DNA of 64,000 nucleotides, from assembly GCF_003626655.1 (NCBI RefSeq), contig NZ_RBAN01000001.1, forward strand, positions 2,108,001 through 2,172,000, written 5' to 3'. Position 1 is the stretch's first letter. Each line of letters starts with the position of its first letter. The position numbers and the translations under genes are program-made. The notes under the pieces were generated by a model that ran no database searches, had not been told where the DNA came from, and worked only from the letters and a program-made list of their open reading frames with translations. This DNA comes from Micromonospora costi (lineage in GTDB: Bacteria > Actinomycetota > Actinomycetes > Mycobacteriales > Micromonosporaceae). Below, piece after piece: positions 9,286 to 16,801 of the stretch.

Positions 9286-9774
9286 GTGCCGAAACTTCCG
9301 CGCAGCGTTCTCGTCCTGCTCCCGGTGCTGGCGCTCACCGCGTGCGGCGGGGCCGGTGGCGTGACCCGCGACGGCCCGGCCACCCCTTCCGCCACCGGCG
9401 CCGCCCCGGTCAGCTCCGCTCCCCCTGACACGGTCGTCACCCCGACGCCCACCGCGAGCACCCCGCCGCCGGCCGCAACCCGTTCGCCCGCCCGGCCGCC
9501 GCTGTCGAGCACCACCCTGCCGACGCCGCGGCCGCCGGTCGTGAAGCCGAGCCCGCCCACCGACCTCGTGACCCGGCACGTCAGCGGGTTCGTGACCCGC
9601 GGCGGCGACGGGCCCTGCTACGGGATGGTCGCGGAGGACGGCACCGAGTACGCGCTGCACGGCCCGGACGTCGGTGAGCTACGCACCGGCTCCTTCGTCA
9701 CGCTCCGCCTCACCACGCTGCAGGCACGCATCGACTGCGGTCCGGGCGTCCCCATGAGCATCGTCACCGACTGA
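9286..9774 (+). CDS. Putative secreted lipoprotein with proline/threonine-rich spacer
   Basis: A predicted 162-residue lipoprotein of unknown function. Starting at GTG 9286 gives a textbook lipoprotein signal: VPKLPRS, a Leu/Val core, then the lipobox LALTACGG, with the cysteine as the lipidated residue. The frame is open back to 9121, but that extension crosses the preceding terminator and the direct repeat and would bury the signal peptide. AAGGA lies only two bases before the chosen start, so initiation is not certain. After the cysteine comes a Pro/Thr/Ser/Ala spacer of about 80 residues, then a compact domain of about 65 residues with two cysteines (GDGPCYG and RIDCGPG). No family was recognised. 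Confidence 0.65.
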   Translation: MPKLPRSVLVLLPVLALTACGGAGGVTRDGPATPSATGAAPVSSAPPDTVVTPTPTASTPPPAATRSPARPPLSSTTLPTPRPPVVKPSPPTDLVTRHVSGFVTRGGDGPCYGMVAEDGTEYALHGPDVGELRTGSFVTLRLTTLQARIDCGPGVPMSIVTD

Positions 9775-9846
9775 CCGACCCCTTTCCGGCCCGCTCACGG
9801 GGCGGCTGGGACCGGCACGATGTGCCGGGGTCCTAGGCTGAGGCAC

Positions 9847-10779
9847 ATGACCGACCAGCACGGCGGGCCCGTCGACGAGTCCTGCGTCCTCACCGAGGGC
9901 CCGTGGACGCACCGGTTCGTGGGCGCGAACGGCAGCCGGTTCCACGTGGTCGAGGCGGGCGCCGGACCCATGGTGCTCTTCCTCCACGGCTTTCCCGAGC
10001 ACTGGTGGGCGTGGCACGAGCTGCTGCCGGCCGTCGCCGACGCCGGTTTCCGGGCGGTCGCGGTCGACCTGCGCGGCTACGGCGCCAGCGACAAGCCGCC
10101 CCGGGGGTACGACGGCTATACGCTCGCCGCCGACGTCGCCGGGCTGATCCGGGCCCTCGGCGAGCGCTCCGCCACCCTCGTCGGCACCGGGGCCGGCGGC
10201 ATGGTCGCCTGGACGGTCGCCTCGTTCCACCCGCAGCTCGTACGCCGGCTTGTCGTGCTCGGCGCACCGCACCCGCTGCGCCTGCGCGCCGCCATCTTCG
10301 CCGACCCGCGCGGGCAGTTCGCCGCGTCCACGCCCGCACTGAAGTTCCAGATGCCCCGGTACGAGCACGTGCTGACCCGCGACGGGGCCACGGCCGTGGA
10401 GGAGCTGCTGCGCCGCTGGGGCGGGCCGGACTGGGTGGCCGGCCCCGACTTCCCCGAGTACGCCCGGCGCTGCCGGGAGGCGATGCGGATCCCGCAGGCC
10501 GCGTTCTGCGCCCTGGAGGGCTACCGGTGGGCGTTCCGGTCGGTGCTGCGGCTGCACGGCTACCGCTTCGTCAAACTCATGCAGAAGCCGCTGGTCACCC
10601 CGACCCTGCAACTGCACGGCGCCGCCGACCTCGCCTCCCTGCCGCGCACCGCGCAGGGTTCCGGCCGGTACGTGGTCGCACCGTACGAGTGGCGGCTGCT
10701 GGACGGCGTGGGGCACTTCCCGCACGTCGAGGCGCCCGAGGTCGTGCTCGGCGAGGTCCTGCGCTGGACGAAGTCCTGA
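9847..10779 (+). CDS. Alpha/beta hydrolase fold protein lacking the nucleophile (epoxide hydrolase-like)
   Basis: A 310-residue cytosolic alpha/beta hydrolase starting at ATG 9847. The N-terminal HGFPEHWWAW oxyanion region and DLRGYGASDKP are those of epoxide-hydrolase/haloalkane-dehalogenase relatives. In such enzymes the nucleophile elbow reads G-x-(D or S)-x-G-G. Here it reads LVGTGAGGMVAW, so the nucleophile position (residue 115, codon GGG at 10189-10191) is glycine. The late acid (HGAADL) and histidine (GVGHFPH) regions remain. It is therefore probably not a conventional hydrolase and could be a binding protein or use another mechanism. It is monocistronic and convergent with the next gene. 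Confidence 0.8.
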   Translation: MTDQHGGPVDESCVLTEGPWTHRFVGANGSRFHVVEAGAGPMVLFLHGFPEHWWAWHELLPAVADAGFRAVAVDLRGYGASDKPPRGYDGYTLAADVAGLIRALGERSATLVGTGAGGMVAWTVASFHPQLVRRLVVLGAPHPLRLRAAIFADPRGQFAASTPALKFQMPRYEHVLTRDGATAVEELLRRWGGPDWVAGPDFPEYARRCREAMRIPQAAFCALEGYRWAFRSVLRLHGYRFVKLMQKPLVTPTLQLHGAADLASLPRTAQGSGRYVVAPYEWRLLDGVGHFPHVEAPEVVLGEVLRWTKS

Positions 10780-10797
10780 CCGGTCGCGGATTCGGCG

Positions 10798-11160
10798 TCA
10801 GATGCGCTGCTCGCGCAGGTCGGTCACCTCGGCGGCCGGCGCCCACCCCTGGTAGACGCCGAACTCGAACGCCTCCAGGCGCATCGCCTGCGCGACCGGC
10901 CACCGCCCGCCGGTGTACTCCACCCGCAGCCAGCCGTCGTGCTCCCCGAGCACGATGAACGGCTGCCCCTGCCAGGTGCAGGTCGTCCGCACGTACGCCA
11001 GGTCCTCGACCTCACCGGCCGGCAGCACCCGCACGTACCGGCCGGGCCGGACCTCCTCGAAACCCTCACCGGGCTCCGGCTGGTAGAGGCGCACGTCGTC
11101 GCCGTCGGGGCTGGCCTGGTACTCCCGGCCGCGCCAGCGGGCCACGTACCCGTCGCGCAT
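10798..11160 (-). CDS. Small protein translationally coupled to the SseB-domain protein
   Basis: A 120-residue soluble protein of no recognised family. The start ATG (11160-11158) shares one base with the stop of the large upstream gene (TGATG), so the two are made together. An extra in-frame GTG lies directly before it. The sequence is rich in aromatic, acidic and beta-type segments (GYVARWRGREYQ, RLYQPEPGEGFEEVRPGRYV, WLRVEYTGGRWPVAQA) and has neither signal peptide nor membrane segment. Size, acidity and coupling behind a multidomain protein with a distinct C-terminal module are what one expects of an immunity or chaperone partner. That role is an inference. Confidence 0.75.
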   Translation of the reverse strand: MRDGYVARWRGREYQASPDGDDVRLYQPEPGEGFEEVRPGRYVRVLPAGEVEDLAYVRTTCTWQGQPFIVLGEHDGWLRVEYTGGRWPVAQAMRLEAFEFGVYQGWAPAAEVTDLREQRI

Positions 11161-14100
11161 CACGGCGTCTCCACCTCCCGCCAGCGGGGCGCGTCGGTGT
11201 CCAGGATCGCGATGACCCGCTCGGTGCCGTCCGCGCCGATCCGCCAGAGCTGGGCGCCATGCGGCAGCCGCGCGCTGTCCACCTTGAACTCCGCCACGAC
11301 GTCGCTGCTCTCGCCGGGTGCGAAGCCGTTGCCGCGGAACGGCGGCCGCTCGATGACCCAGCCCTCCATGGCCCGCATGGCCGCCTCGTTCTGTCCGCCG
11401 TAGGGGATCCGGTAGAGGCTCGGCCGGTACGCCGGCCAGCGCAGGACGTAGATCTCGTCGGCGTCGCGCGAGAAGGGTGAGTCGGGGTGGTTGAGGCCCA
11501 GCGCGTCGTACAACTGGGCGGGCGTGTTCAGGTGGGCCAGTTCGTTGGCGCGGTGCACGAAGCCGGAGACCCGGTCGTAGCCGCGCTCCAGGTAGTAGGC
11601 GAGCTGGCTGGGCGCCACCGCCTTTTGCATGACGACCGGCCGCGTCGGGTCGACGGGCTTCGCCGCCGGGCGCGTACGCTCGGCCGGCTCAGCCGCCGCG
11701 GACGCCTCGTCGGTCTCGTCGTCGCCCAGACCCACGTCGGCGGCCCAGTTGGCGAGACCGACGATCTGTTCGCCGGGTAGTTTCGCGCCGACGGGCGTAC
11801 CGGGGTTGACGCTGAACGACCACGAACTGTCCGGCCAGCGGCGGATCAGCTGGACGAACTTGACCCGTACCGTCTCGACCTCGCCGTCGACGTGGTCGGC
11901 GAGCCGCTCCGGCGAGGTGTAGACGACGACGAAGGTCTCGCCGTCCACCTCCTCGGTACGCCACACGAAGCCCGGGTCACCCGGCCGGCTGCCCGGCGAC
12001 GACTCGGCCGCCACCGGCAGCAGCACACGGGCCAGCAGCAAGGTGGAGAGGAAGCTGTCGGTGCTTGCCGCCCCGACCGCTCCCAGCAGGTCCTCCTCGA
12101 CCGCGTTGGCCGGCTGGAATTTCACGGCGGCGTCCGCGGCGTCCGCGTTGCCGCTGGCCAGGGCGTCCGCGTTGCCGCCGGCCAGGGCGTCCGCGCTGCC
12201 GGTGGCCGAGGCGCCCGCGGCGGGTGCGCCTCCCGTGGCGTCACGGCCGACGGTGCCCGCGAACGGGCCGGGGGCTTCCACCGGGTCGTCCGTCGGAGCG
12301 GCCGGCGACCGGCTCGACCGGGGATTCCAGAAGTCCGGCCCGGCACTTCCGTCGCGACCCGTCCCGGCGCTGCCGCCGGTCTCCGTCCCGGCGCCGCTGG
12401 CGGCGTGCGCTCCGGCGCCGCCGGTGACGTTCGCCCCGTTGGCGGCGTCCGGTCCCCCGCCCTCGGTGAAGATCCCGCCGCTGCCGGCGTCGCCTCCGAG
12501 GCCGCCGGTGAGGTGTGCGTCGGTGCGGGCGTCCGGTCCGACACCGCCGGGAGCGGTGCCCGTGCCCGGTGCGCTCCCCGCGCCGCCGGTGAAGAAGGCG
12601 CTGCCGGCGTCGTGCGGGCCGCTCGGCCGGGATCCACCCCACAGGTCGCCGCCGGCCGGTCCGGTCCCGGCGCCCGCGCCCGCCGCGCCACCGGTCGGGG
12701 GCTGGTCCCAACGGCTGCCCGCGTCCGCCGGCGCGGAGTCGTCCCAGCTTCCGGCGGGACGCGTCCCGAACGCGCCCGCGCCGAAGCGGTCCGGAACGGG
12801 CTCGTCGTCAGGCGGATCGAGGAGGTCCCGGGATTCGACGATCGTGCCCTCGATGACGATGGGCGTGAAGCCGCGGCGGGGCTCCGGCGGGCCGGACACC
12901 GGCTCGGCGACCGACGGCGGCAGCTCCTCGACCAGATCCTCGGGGTGGGTGCGGTAGCCGTGCCGAAGCGGCTGGGTCACCTCGTCGTCCGGGCCGGGAC
13001 TCGGCCGGCCGGGTGAGGTGAACAGCGGGCCCGTCACGCCGAAGGCCCGGGTGGGTTCGTCGGCGTGCGGCCCGGGGCGCCGGGAGGGCAGCGGCTGCGT
13101 CGCGTCGACGCCGGGAGCCGCGGTGGGGCCCGGCCACGCCGGGTCGGCGGGTGGCCGCGGCGCGGGGGTGGGCTCGCGGTCGGGGGCGAGGAACGCCTGC
13201 GTGGGCTCGTTGTCCTGGCCGCGCCGGGGGAACGGCTGGCCGCCCAGGCCGAACCGGGACGGCGGTGTGGCCCGATCACCGGGCCGCAGCGGCCCGCGGG
13301 CGGAGGTCGACCCGCGACCGGACGCCGGTTCGAAGAAGGAGCGGCGGGCCGACTCCCCGCCCTCGCCCGTGGAACCGGCCTCGCGGCCGGCCATGGTCCG
13401 ACCGTTTCCGGTGCTCGCGCGGCCGGTCTCCTCGACCGGGCCGCGACGCGCCGACGGCGGCCGGCCCGTGAACGCCGGCGGCGCGGACCGCGCGGCCCCG
13501 CGCACCTGCTCCGTCCCGGCGCGCCGGTCGATCGCGTCGCGCCCCTGCTCCGCGCCGGTGCGCCGGTCGGTGGCCTCGCGCCCCGTCGCCGGTGGAGCCG
13601 CGTCGGCGATCGACGACGGCCATCCGCTGGGCGCCGACTCGCCGGGCCGGCGGGGCAACGCGGCCGGCGTCGTGGGTGCCGGGCCCCTGGTCGCGGGCCC
13701 GTTCGCGTCGGTACCGAGCGGGGCTCCGGCGGCCGGACCGCCGCCACCGAACGCGGCACGGCCGGGCAGCCCGGAGAGCGGGCCGGTCTCCGGACGGCCG
13801 GCGGCCGGCGGGGCCTCCCGGCCCGACCCGCTGGCGCGGGCCCGGGCCAGTGACTCGGCACGTTCCAGGCGGGCGCGGGCGCCCAGCGTACGGCCGGGCA
13901 GCCGCACGTCGCCCCGGGAGAGCTGGGCCACGAACCAGGCGGGTAGATAGCCCTCCACGGGCAGGCCGGGGTTGACCGCGAGCCACCACTCCGGGTTCGG
14001 CCAGCCGGCGGCCAGGTCGGCGTACGGGACGCGGCGGTTGCTGCCGGCATGCTCGCCGAGACACGTCCGCAACGCGGTGGCGGAGGTGAACGCGAGCACG

Positions 14101-14285
14101 TGGGTGCGGCCGCCGCTGGTCCAGGTGCCCCACCCACCCGGTGCCTGGGCGCTCGCCTGCGCGACCGGGAGGAGGAGATCGGTGCGAGCCAGGATCCGGA
14201 AGTATCGCTCCTGGTCCTGGGCGCGTAGCGCGTCCCGCATGGCCGCCTCGGCCTCCGTGGCCGGCTCCCATTCGGTCACGGCCAC
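11160..14285 (-). CDS. SseB-domain protein with long low-complexity linker and distinct C-terminal module
   Basis: A 1,041-residue protein beside type VII secretion genes. Two SseB-like domains are visible: one at about residues 5-135 (GWGTWTSGGRTHVLAFTS, WWLAVNPGLPVEGYLP) and one at about 700-840 (GETFVVVYTSPERL, WSFSVNPGTPVGAKLP). Between them lie some 550 residues rich in Pro, Gly, Ala, Ser and Arg, including near-exact 24-base repeats at 12145-12192. The last roughly 160 residues (from LAYYLERGYDRVSGF to APRWREVETP) form a separate globular module that I cannot assign. GTG 14285 is preceded by GGGAGGAGAG; GTG 14279 is an alternative. No signal peptide is seen. Its stop overlaps the start of the 120-residue partner gene. 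Confidence 0.82.
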   Translation of the reverse strand: MAVTEWEPATEAEAAMRDALRAQDQERYFRILARTDLLLPVAQASAQAPGGWGTWTSGGRTHVLAFTSATALRTCLGEHAGSNRRVPYADLAAGWPNPEWWLAVNPGLPVEGYLPAWFVAQLSRGDVRLPGRTLGARARLERAESLARARASGSGREAPPAAGRPETGPLSGLPGRAAFGGGGPAAGAPLGTDANGPATRGPAPTTPAALPRRPGESAPSGWPSSIADAAPPATGREATDRRTGAEQGRDAIDRRAGTEQVRGAARSAPPAFTGRPPSARRGPVEETGRASTGNGRTMAGREAGSTGEGGESARRSFFEPASGRGSTSARGPLRPGDRATPPSRFGLGGQPFPRRGQDNEPTQAFLAPDREPTPAPRPPADPAWPGPTAAPGVDATQPLPSRRPGPHADEPTRAFGVTGPLFTSPGRPSPGPDDEVTQPLRHGYRTHPEDLVEELPPSVAEPVSGPPEPRRGFTPIVIEGTIVESRDLLDPPDDEPVPDRFGAGAFGTRPAGSWDDSAPADAGSRWDQPPTGGAAGAGAGTGPAGGDLWGGSRPSGPHDAGSAFFTGGAGSAPGTGTAPGGVGPDARTDAHLTGGLGGDAGSGGIFTEGGGPDAANGANVTGGAGAHAASGAGTETGGSAGTGRDGSAGPDFWNPRSSRSPAAPTDDPVEAPGPFAGTVGRDATGGAPAAGASATGSADALAGGNADALASGNADAADAAVKFQPANAVEEDLLGAVGAASTDSFLSTLLLARVLLPVAAESSPGSRPGDPGFVWRTEEVDGETFVVVYTSPERLADHVDGEVETVRVKFVQLIRRWPDSSWSFSVNPGTPVGAKLPGEQIVGLANWAADVGLGDDETDEASAAAEPAERTRPAAKPVDPTRPVVMQKAVAPSQLAYYLERGYDRVSGFVHRANELAHLNTPAQLYDALGLNHPDSPFSRDADEIYVLRWPAYRPSLYRIPYGGQNEAAMRAMEGWVIERPPFRGNGFAPGESSDVVAEFKVDSARLPHGAQLWRIGADGTERVIAILDTDAPRWREVETP

Positions 14286-14432
14286 CTCTCCTCCCGAGAA
14301 CAGGCCATAGGCATCGCCTACAACCTACAAGGTAGTAACAAGATCACAATGGCAGCCCGGCGGCGGGCCGCCGGGGCGCCGCGGAGGGCGATAACATCCC
14401 GTCCCGGAGCCGACACGATACGGAGGCGGTCG

Positions 14433-15704
14433 ATGTCCCGGTCGACGACGCGCCCGTTCCTCGCGACTCTGACCGCCGTTCTGCTGACCGGCGCGCCCGT
14501 CGCACTCGCACCGTCGGCCGGACCCGCGTTCGGCGCGCCGACCGGCGTGGCGGCGCAGGGGCAGGCCCTCGCGGCTCGCGGCGCACTCCGGGCGGCACCG
14601 GCCTGCCCCACACCCCTCGCTCCGGTCCGGACGGTCACGGCCACACCGTGGCCGCAGCAGCGGTACGCCCCCGAACGGCTGGCGCCGCTGGCCACCGGGG
14701 TCGGGGTCACGGTGGCGGTGGTCGACTCCGGCGTCGACCGGGACCATCCACAGCTCACCGGGCGCGTGCTCGACGGCACGGACCTGCTCGACGACGACGG
14801 CGACGGTACGCGGGACTGCGCCGGTCACGGCACCGGCGTGGCGAGCATCATCGCGGCGGCACCCCGGCCCGGCGTCGGGTTCCGCGGCCTGGCGCCGGGC
14901 GCCCGGATCCTGCCGGTGCGGGTGAGCGAACAGCAGGTGGTGGAGGGACGGGAGTCGGGGCGTACGGTCAGCGCCGCCGACTTCGCGCGGGCGATCCGCT
15001 GGGCGGTGGACCGGGGCGCCGACGTGCTGAACCTGTCCGTCGTGTTGTACACGGACAACCCGGCCGTGCGGTCGGCGGTGGACTACGCCGTGGCACGCGA
15101 CGTGGTCGTGGTGGCCGCCGCCGGCAACCTGCACGAGGCCGGCGACCCGCGCCCCTACCCCGCCGCGTACGACGGGGTGCTCGGCGTGGGCGCGGTCACC
15201 GCACAGGGCATCCGGGCCGCCTTCTCCCAGACCGGCCCGTACGTCGACCTGGTCGCCCCCGGCAGCGACGTGTTGATGGCCGCACCCGGCCAGGGCCACC
15301 ACCGCGCCGAGGGGACCAGTTACGCCGCACCGTTCGTTGCCGCCACGGCGGCGCTGCTGCGCGAGTACCGGCCCGAACTGACGGCCGCCCAGGTGATCGA
15401 GCGCATCACGGCCAGCGCCGATCCGGCCCCGGGCGGTGGGTACGGCGCGGGGGTGCTCAACCCGTACCGTGCGGTCGCCGAGACCGCCGGTGGCACGACC
15501 GGACGGACCCGCCCGGTGGCCGCCCTGGCCGACGAGTCGCCGAGCCCATCCCTGCTGGCGCGGCAGGCCCGGCGGGCGGCCGCCCGGGACCGGGCCCTGG
15601 TCGTGGCGGCGGCCGTCGCGGCGGTCGTCGTCGCGGTCGTGCTCGTCGCGCTGGTGGCACCCCACGGCGCTCGCCGGCGCTGGCGGCCGGGCGACCAGGA
15701 CTGA
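14433..15704 (+). CDS. mycP: Mycosin, membrane-anchored subtilisin of type VII secretion
   Basis: A 423-residue S8 serine protease that sits on the outer face of the membrane as the mycosin of an ESX/type VII system. ATG 14433 follows a GGAGG and opens a signal peptide (RPFLATLTAVLLTGAPVA). The catalytic triad is Asp98 (VAVVDSGVD), His132 (GHGTGVAS) and Ser296 (GTSYAAPFVA), all intact. A C-terminal transmembrane helix (about residues 385-407, Val/Ala-rich) ends in a short basic tail, RRRW, the usual mycosin topology. The gene is divergent from the SseB-domain gene, and the 147-base gap must hold both promoters. It faces the two WXG100 genes convergently. Confidence 0.92.
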   Translation: MSRSTTRPFLATLTAVLLTGAPVALAPSAGPAFGAPTGVAAQGQALAARGALRAAPACPTPLAPVRTVTATPWPQQRYAPERLAPLATGVGVTVAVVDSGVDRDHPQLTGRVLDGTDLLDDDGDGTRDCAGHGTGVASIIAAAPRPGVGFRGLAPGARILPVRVSEQQVVEGRESGRTVSAADFARAIRWAVDRGADVLNLSVVLYTDNPAVRSAVDYAVARDVVVVAAAGNLHEAGDPRPYPAAYDGVLGVGAVTAQGIRAAFSQTGPYVDLVAPGSDVLMAAPGQGHHRAEGTSYAAPFVAATAALLREYRPELTAAQVIERITASADPAPGGGYGAGVLNPYRAVAETAGGTTGRTRPVAALADESPSPSLLARQARRAAARDRALVVAAAVAAVVVAVVLVALVAPHGARRRWRPGDQD

Positions 15705-15821
15705 CCCGGGCCGGGCGACCACGGCCGACCACGGCCAGGCGACCCGGACCGACCACGGTCGGGCGGTCCGGGATGGTCTCGGCCAGGCCGGCAAACGGCC
15801 GGACCCTCGCGGCGGCACGCC

Positions 15822-15854
15822 GGTGACGCCGGCCCGGGACGAGCCGGCGTCACC
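15822..15854. terminator. Hairpin between convergent mycP and WXG100 genes
   Basis: Arms GGTGACGCCGG (15822-15832) and CCGGCGTCACC (15844-15854) pair perfectly around an 11-base loop and could terminate transcription from both sides. The preceding stretch 15705-15790 contains imperfect tandem CGACCACGGC-type repeats and no gene. Confidence 0.55.
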
Positions 15855-15910
15855 GTCGGCGTGGCTCGCCGCCGGGCGCGACCGTGGCCACGCAGCGCGC
15901 GGCGGCAGGA

Positions 15911-16204
15911 TCACTGGAACAGGCCGACGTTCTTCTTCTCGGTGTCGAGATAGTCGGCGGCGGAGTCGTCGACCGCGAGCTTGATGTCGCGCAGCATCGC
16001 CTGCAGGTCCTGCGAGGCGGCGCGCCACCGCGACTGCCGCTGCTCGTACGCCTGCTGGGCGTCGCCGGTCCAGCTGCTCACCAGCGGCGCGGCGTCGCGC
16101 TCCAACTGGCCGAGTTGCGAGTCGAGCGTGTTCAGCGCCTTCTGGATGTCCACGCTGGCCTGTTGCAGCGCGGCGAAGTTGACGACCAGTACACCGTTGT
16201 CCAC
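15911..16204 (-). CDS. WXG100 (Esx) family protein
   Basis: A 97-residue ESAT-6/CFP-10-type helical hairpin protein, exported by type VII secretion as a dimer. GTG 16204 follows GGGAGGGA at a normal distance. The helix-turn-helix tip carries WTG (SSWTGDAQQAY), and the C-terminus has YLDTE, a match to the YxxxD/E type VII export signal. The 97 residues are typical for WXG100. It is the second gene of a two-gene unit, 29 bases after the other WXG100 gene, so the two products probably form the heterodimer. Start choice is firm because upstream frame content is not protein-like. Confidence 0.92.
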   Translation of the reverse strand: MDNGVLVVNFAALQQASVDIQKALNTLDSQLGQLERDAAPLVSSWTGDAQQAYEQRQSRWRAASQDLQAMLRDIKLAVDDSAADYLDTEKKNVGLFQ

Positions 16205-16233
16205 CTGCGGAATCCCTCCCCTGGATCGATCGG

Positions 16234-16554
16234 TCAGAGTGGCAGCTGGATGCCGCCGCGGTTGGTGCCGGCGACGCGGCCGGCCGCCTCGGAGTCGGAG
16301 ACGTCGTACTGGTGCCCGGCCGTGCGGATCGCCCCCGCGGTCTCCCGCAGGGCTCGCTGCAACGCCGCCTGATCCTGCGCCCACTGCTGCTTGACCTGCT
16401 CGAACGACCGCCCACCGGCGCCGCGCCAGGCCTGCTGCAACACCTCCAGCTCGGCCATCAGGCTGCTGAGCATCGACTGCAGGGACTGGTCCACCTGCTC
16501 GAACTTCGCGGCGGTCTGCTGCATCACCGCGGCTTCCGCCTGGGTCTGGGACAC
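16234..16554 (-). CDS. WXG100 (Esx) family protein
   Basis: A 106-residue WXG100 protein and first gene of the esx pair. I choose GTG 16554 (SQTQAEAAVMQQ...), six bases after GAGGTGAGG; another in-frame GTG lies 12 bases upstream. The turn motif is WRG (QQAWRGAGGRSF), and HQYDVSD near the C-terminus supplies a YxxxD export signal. Both Esx proteins here carry such a tail, whereas in many pairs only one does. The pair lies between mycP and eccE but on the opposite strand, an arrangement unlike the co-linear ESX operons of mycobacteria. Confidence 0.9.
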   Translation of the reverse strand: MSQTQAEAAVMQQTAAKFEQVDQSLQSMLSSLMAELEVLQQAWRGAGGRSFEQVKQQWAQDQAALQRALRETAGAIRTAGHQYDVSDSEAAGRVAGTNRGGIQLPL

Positions 16555-16801
16555 TCCGGACCTCACCTCGTTTCCTCGGTCGTGGCTGGCCGTCGGCGCG
16601 CCCACCCTGGGGAACGCGCCGCTCGCGCCCCGGGATGTCGCGCACGGCGGGCGCGGGGGTCAGCGGAACTCGTGGCTGACGGTAGCCGTCCGGTTGCAGT
16701 TCTGCTACCCCGCTCCGCTCCCCTGTGGACAACGCGGACGCCGCCGTTCGCTTACGATGTGCGGCAGCGACGTAGCGGGCAGTGACCGGCGGGGAGGCGC
16801 G

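Noticed and set aside
11892-13950. Several plus-strand open frames opposite the linker of the SseB-domain protein
   Set aside because: Translations are low-complexity Arg/Pro/Gly/Ala and lack plausible starts; the minus strand joins two recognisable SseB domains in one frame.
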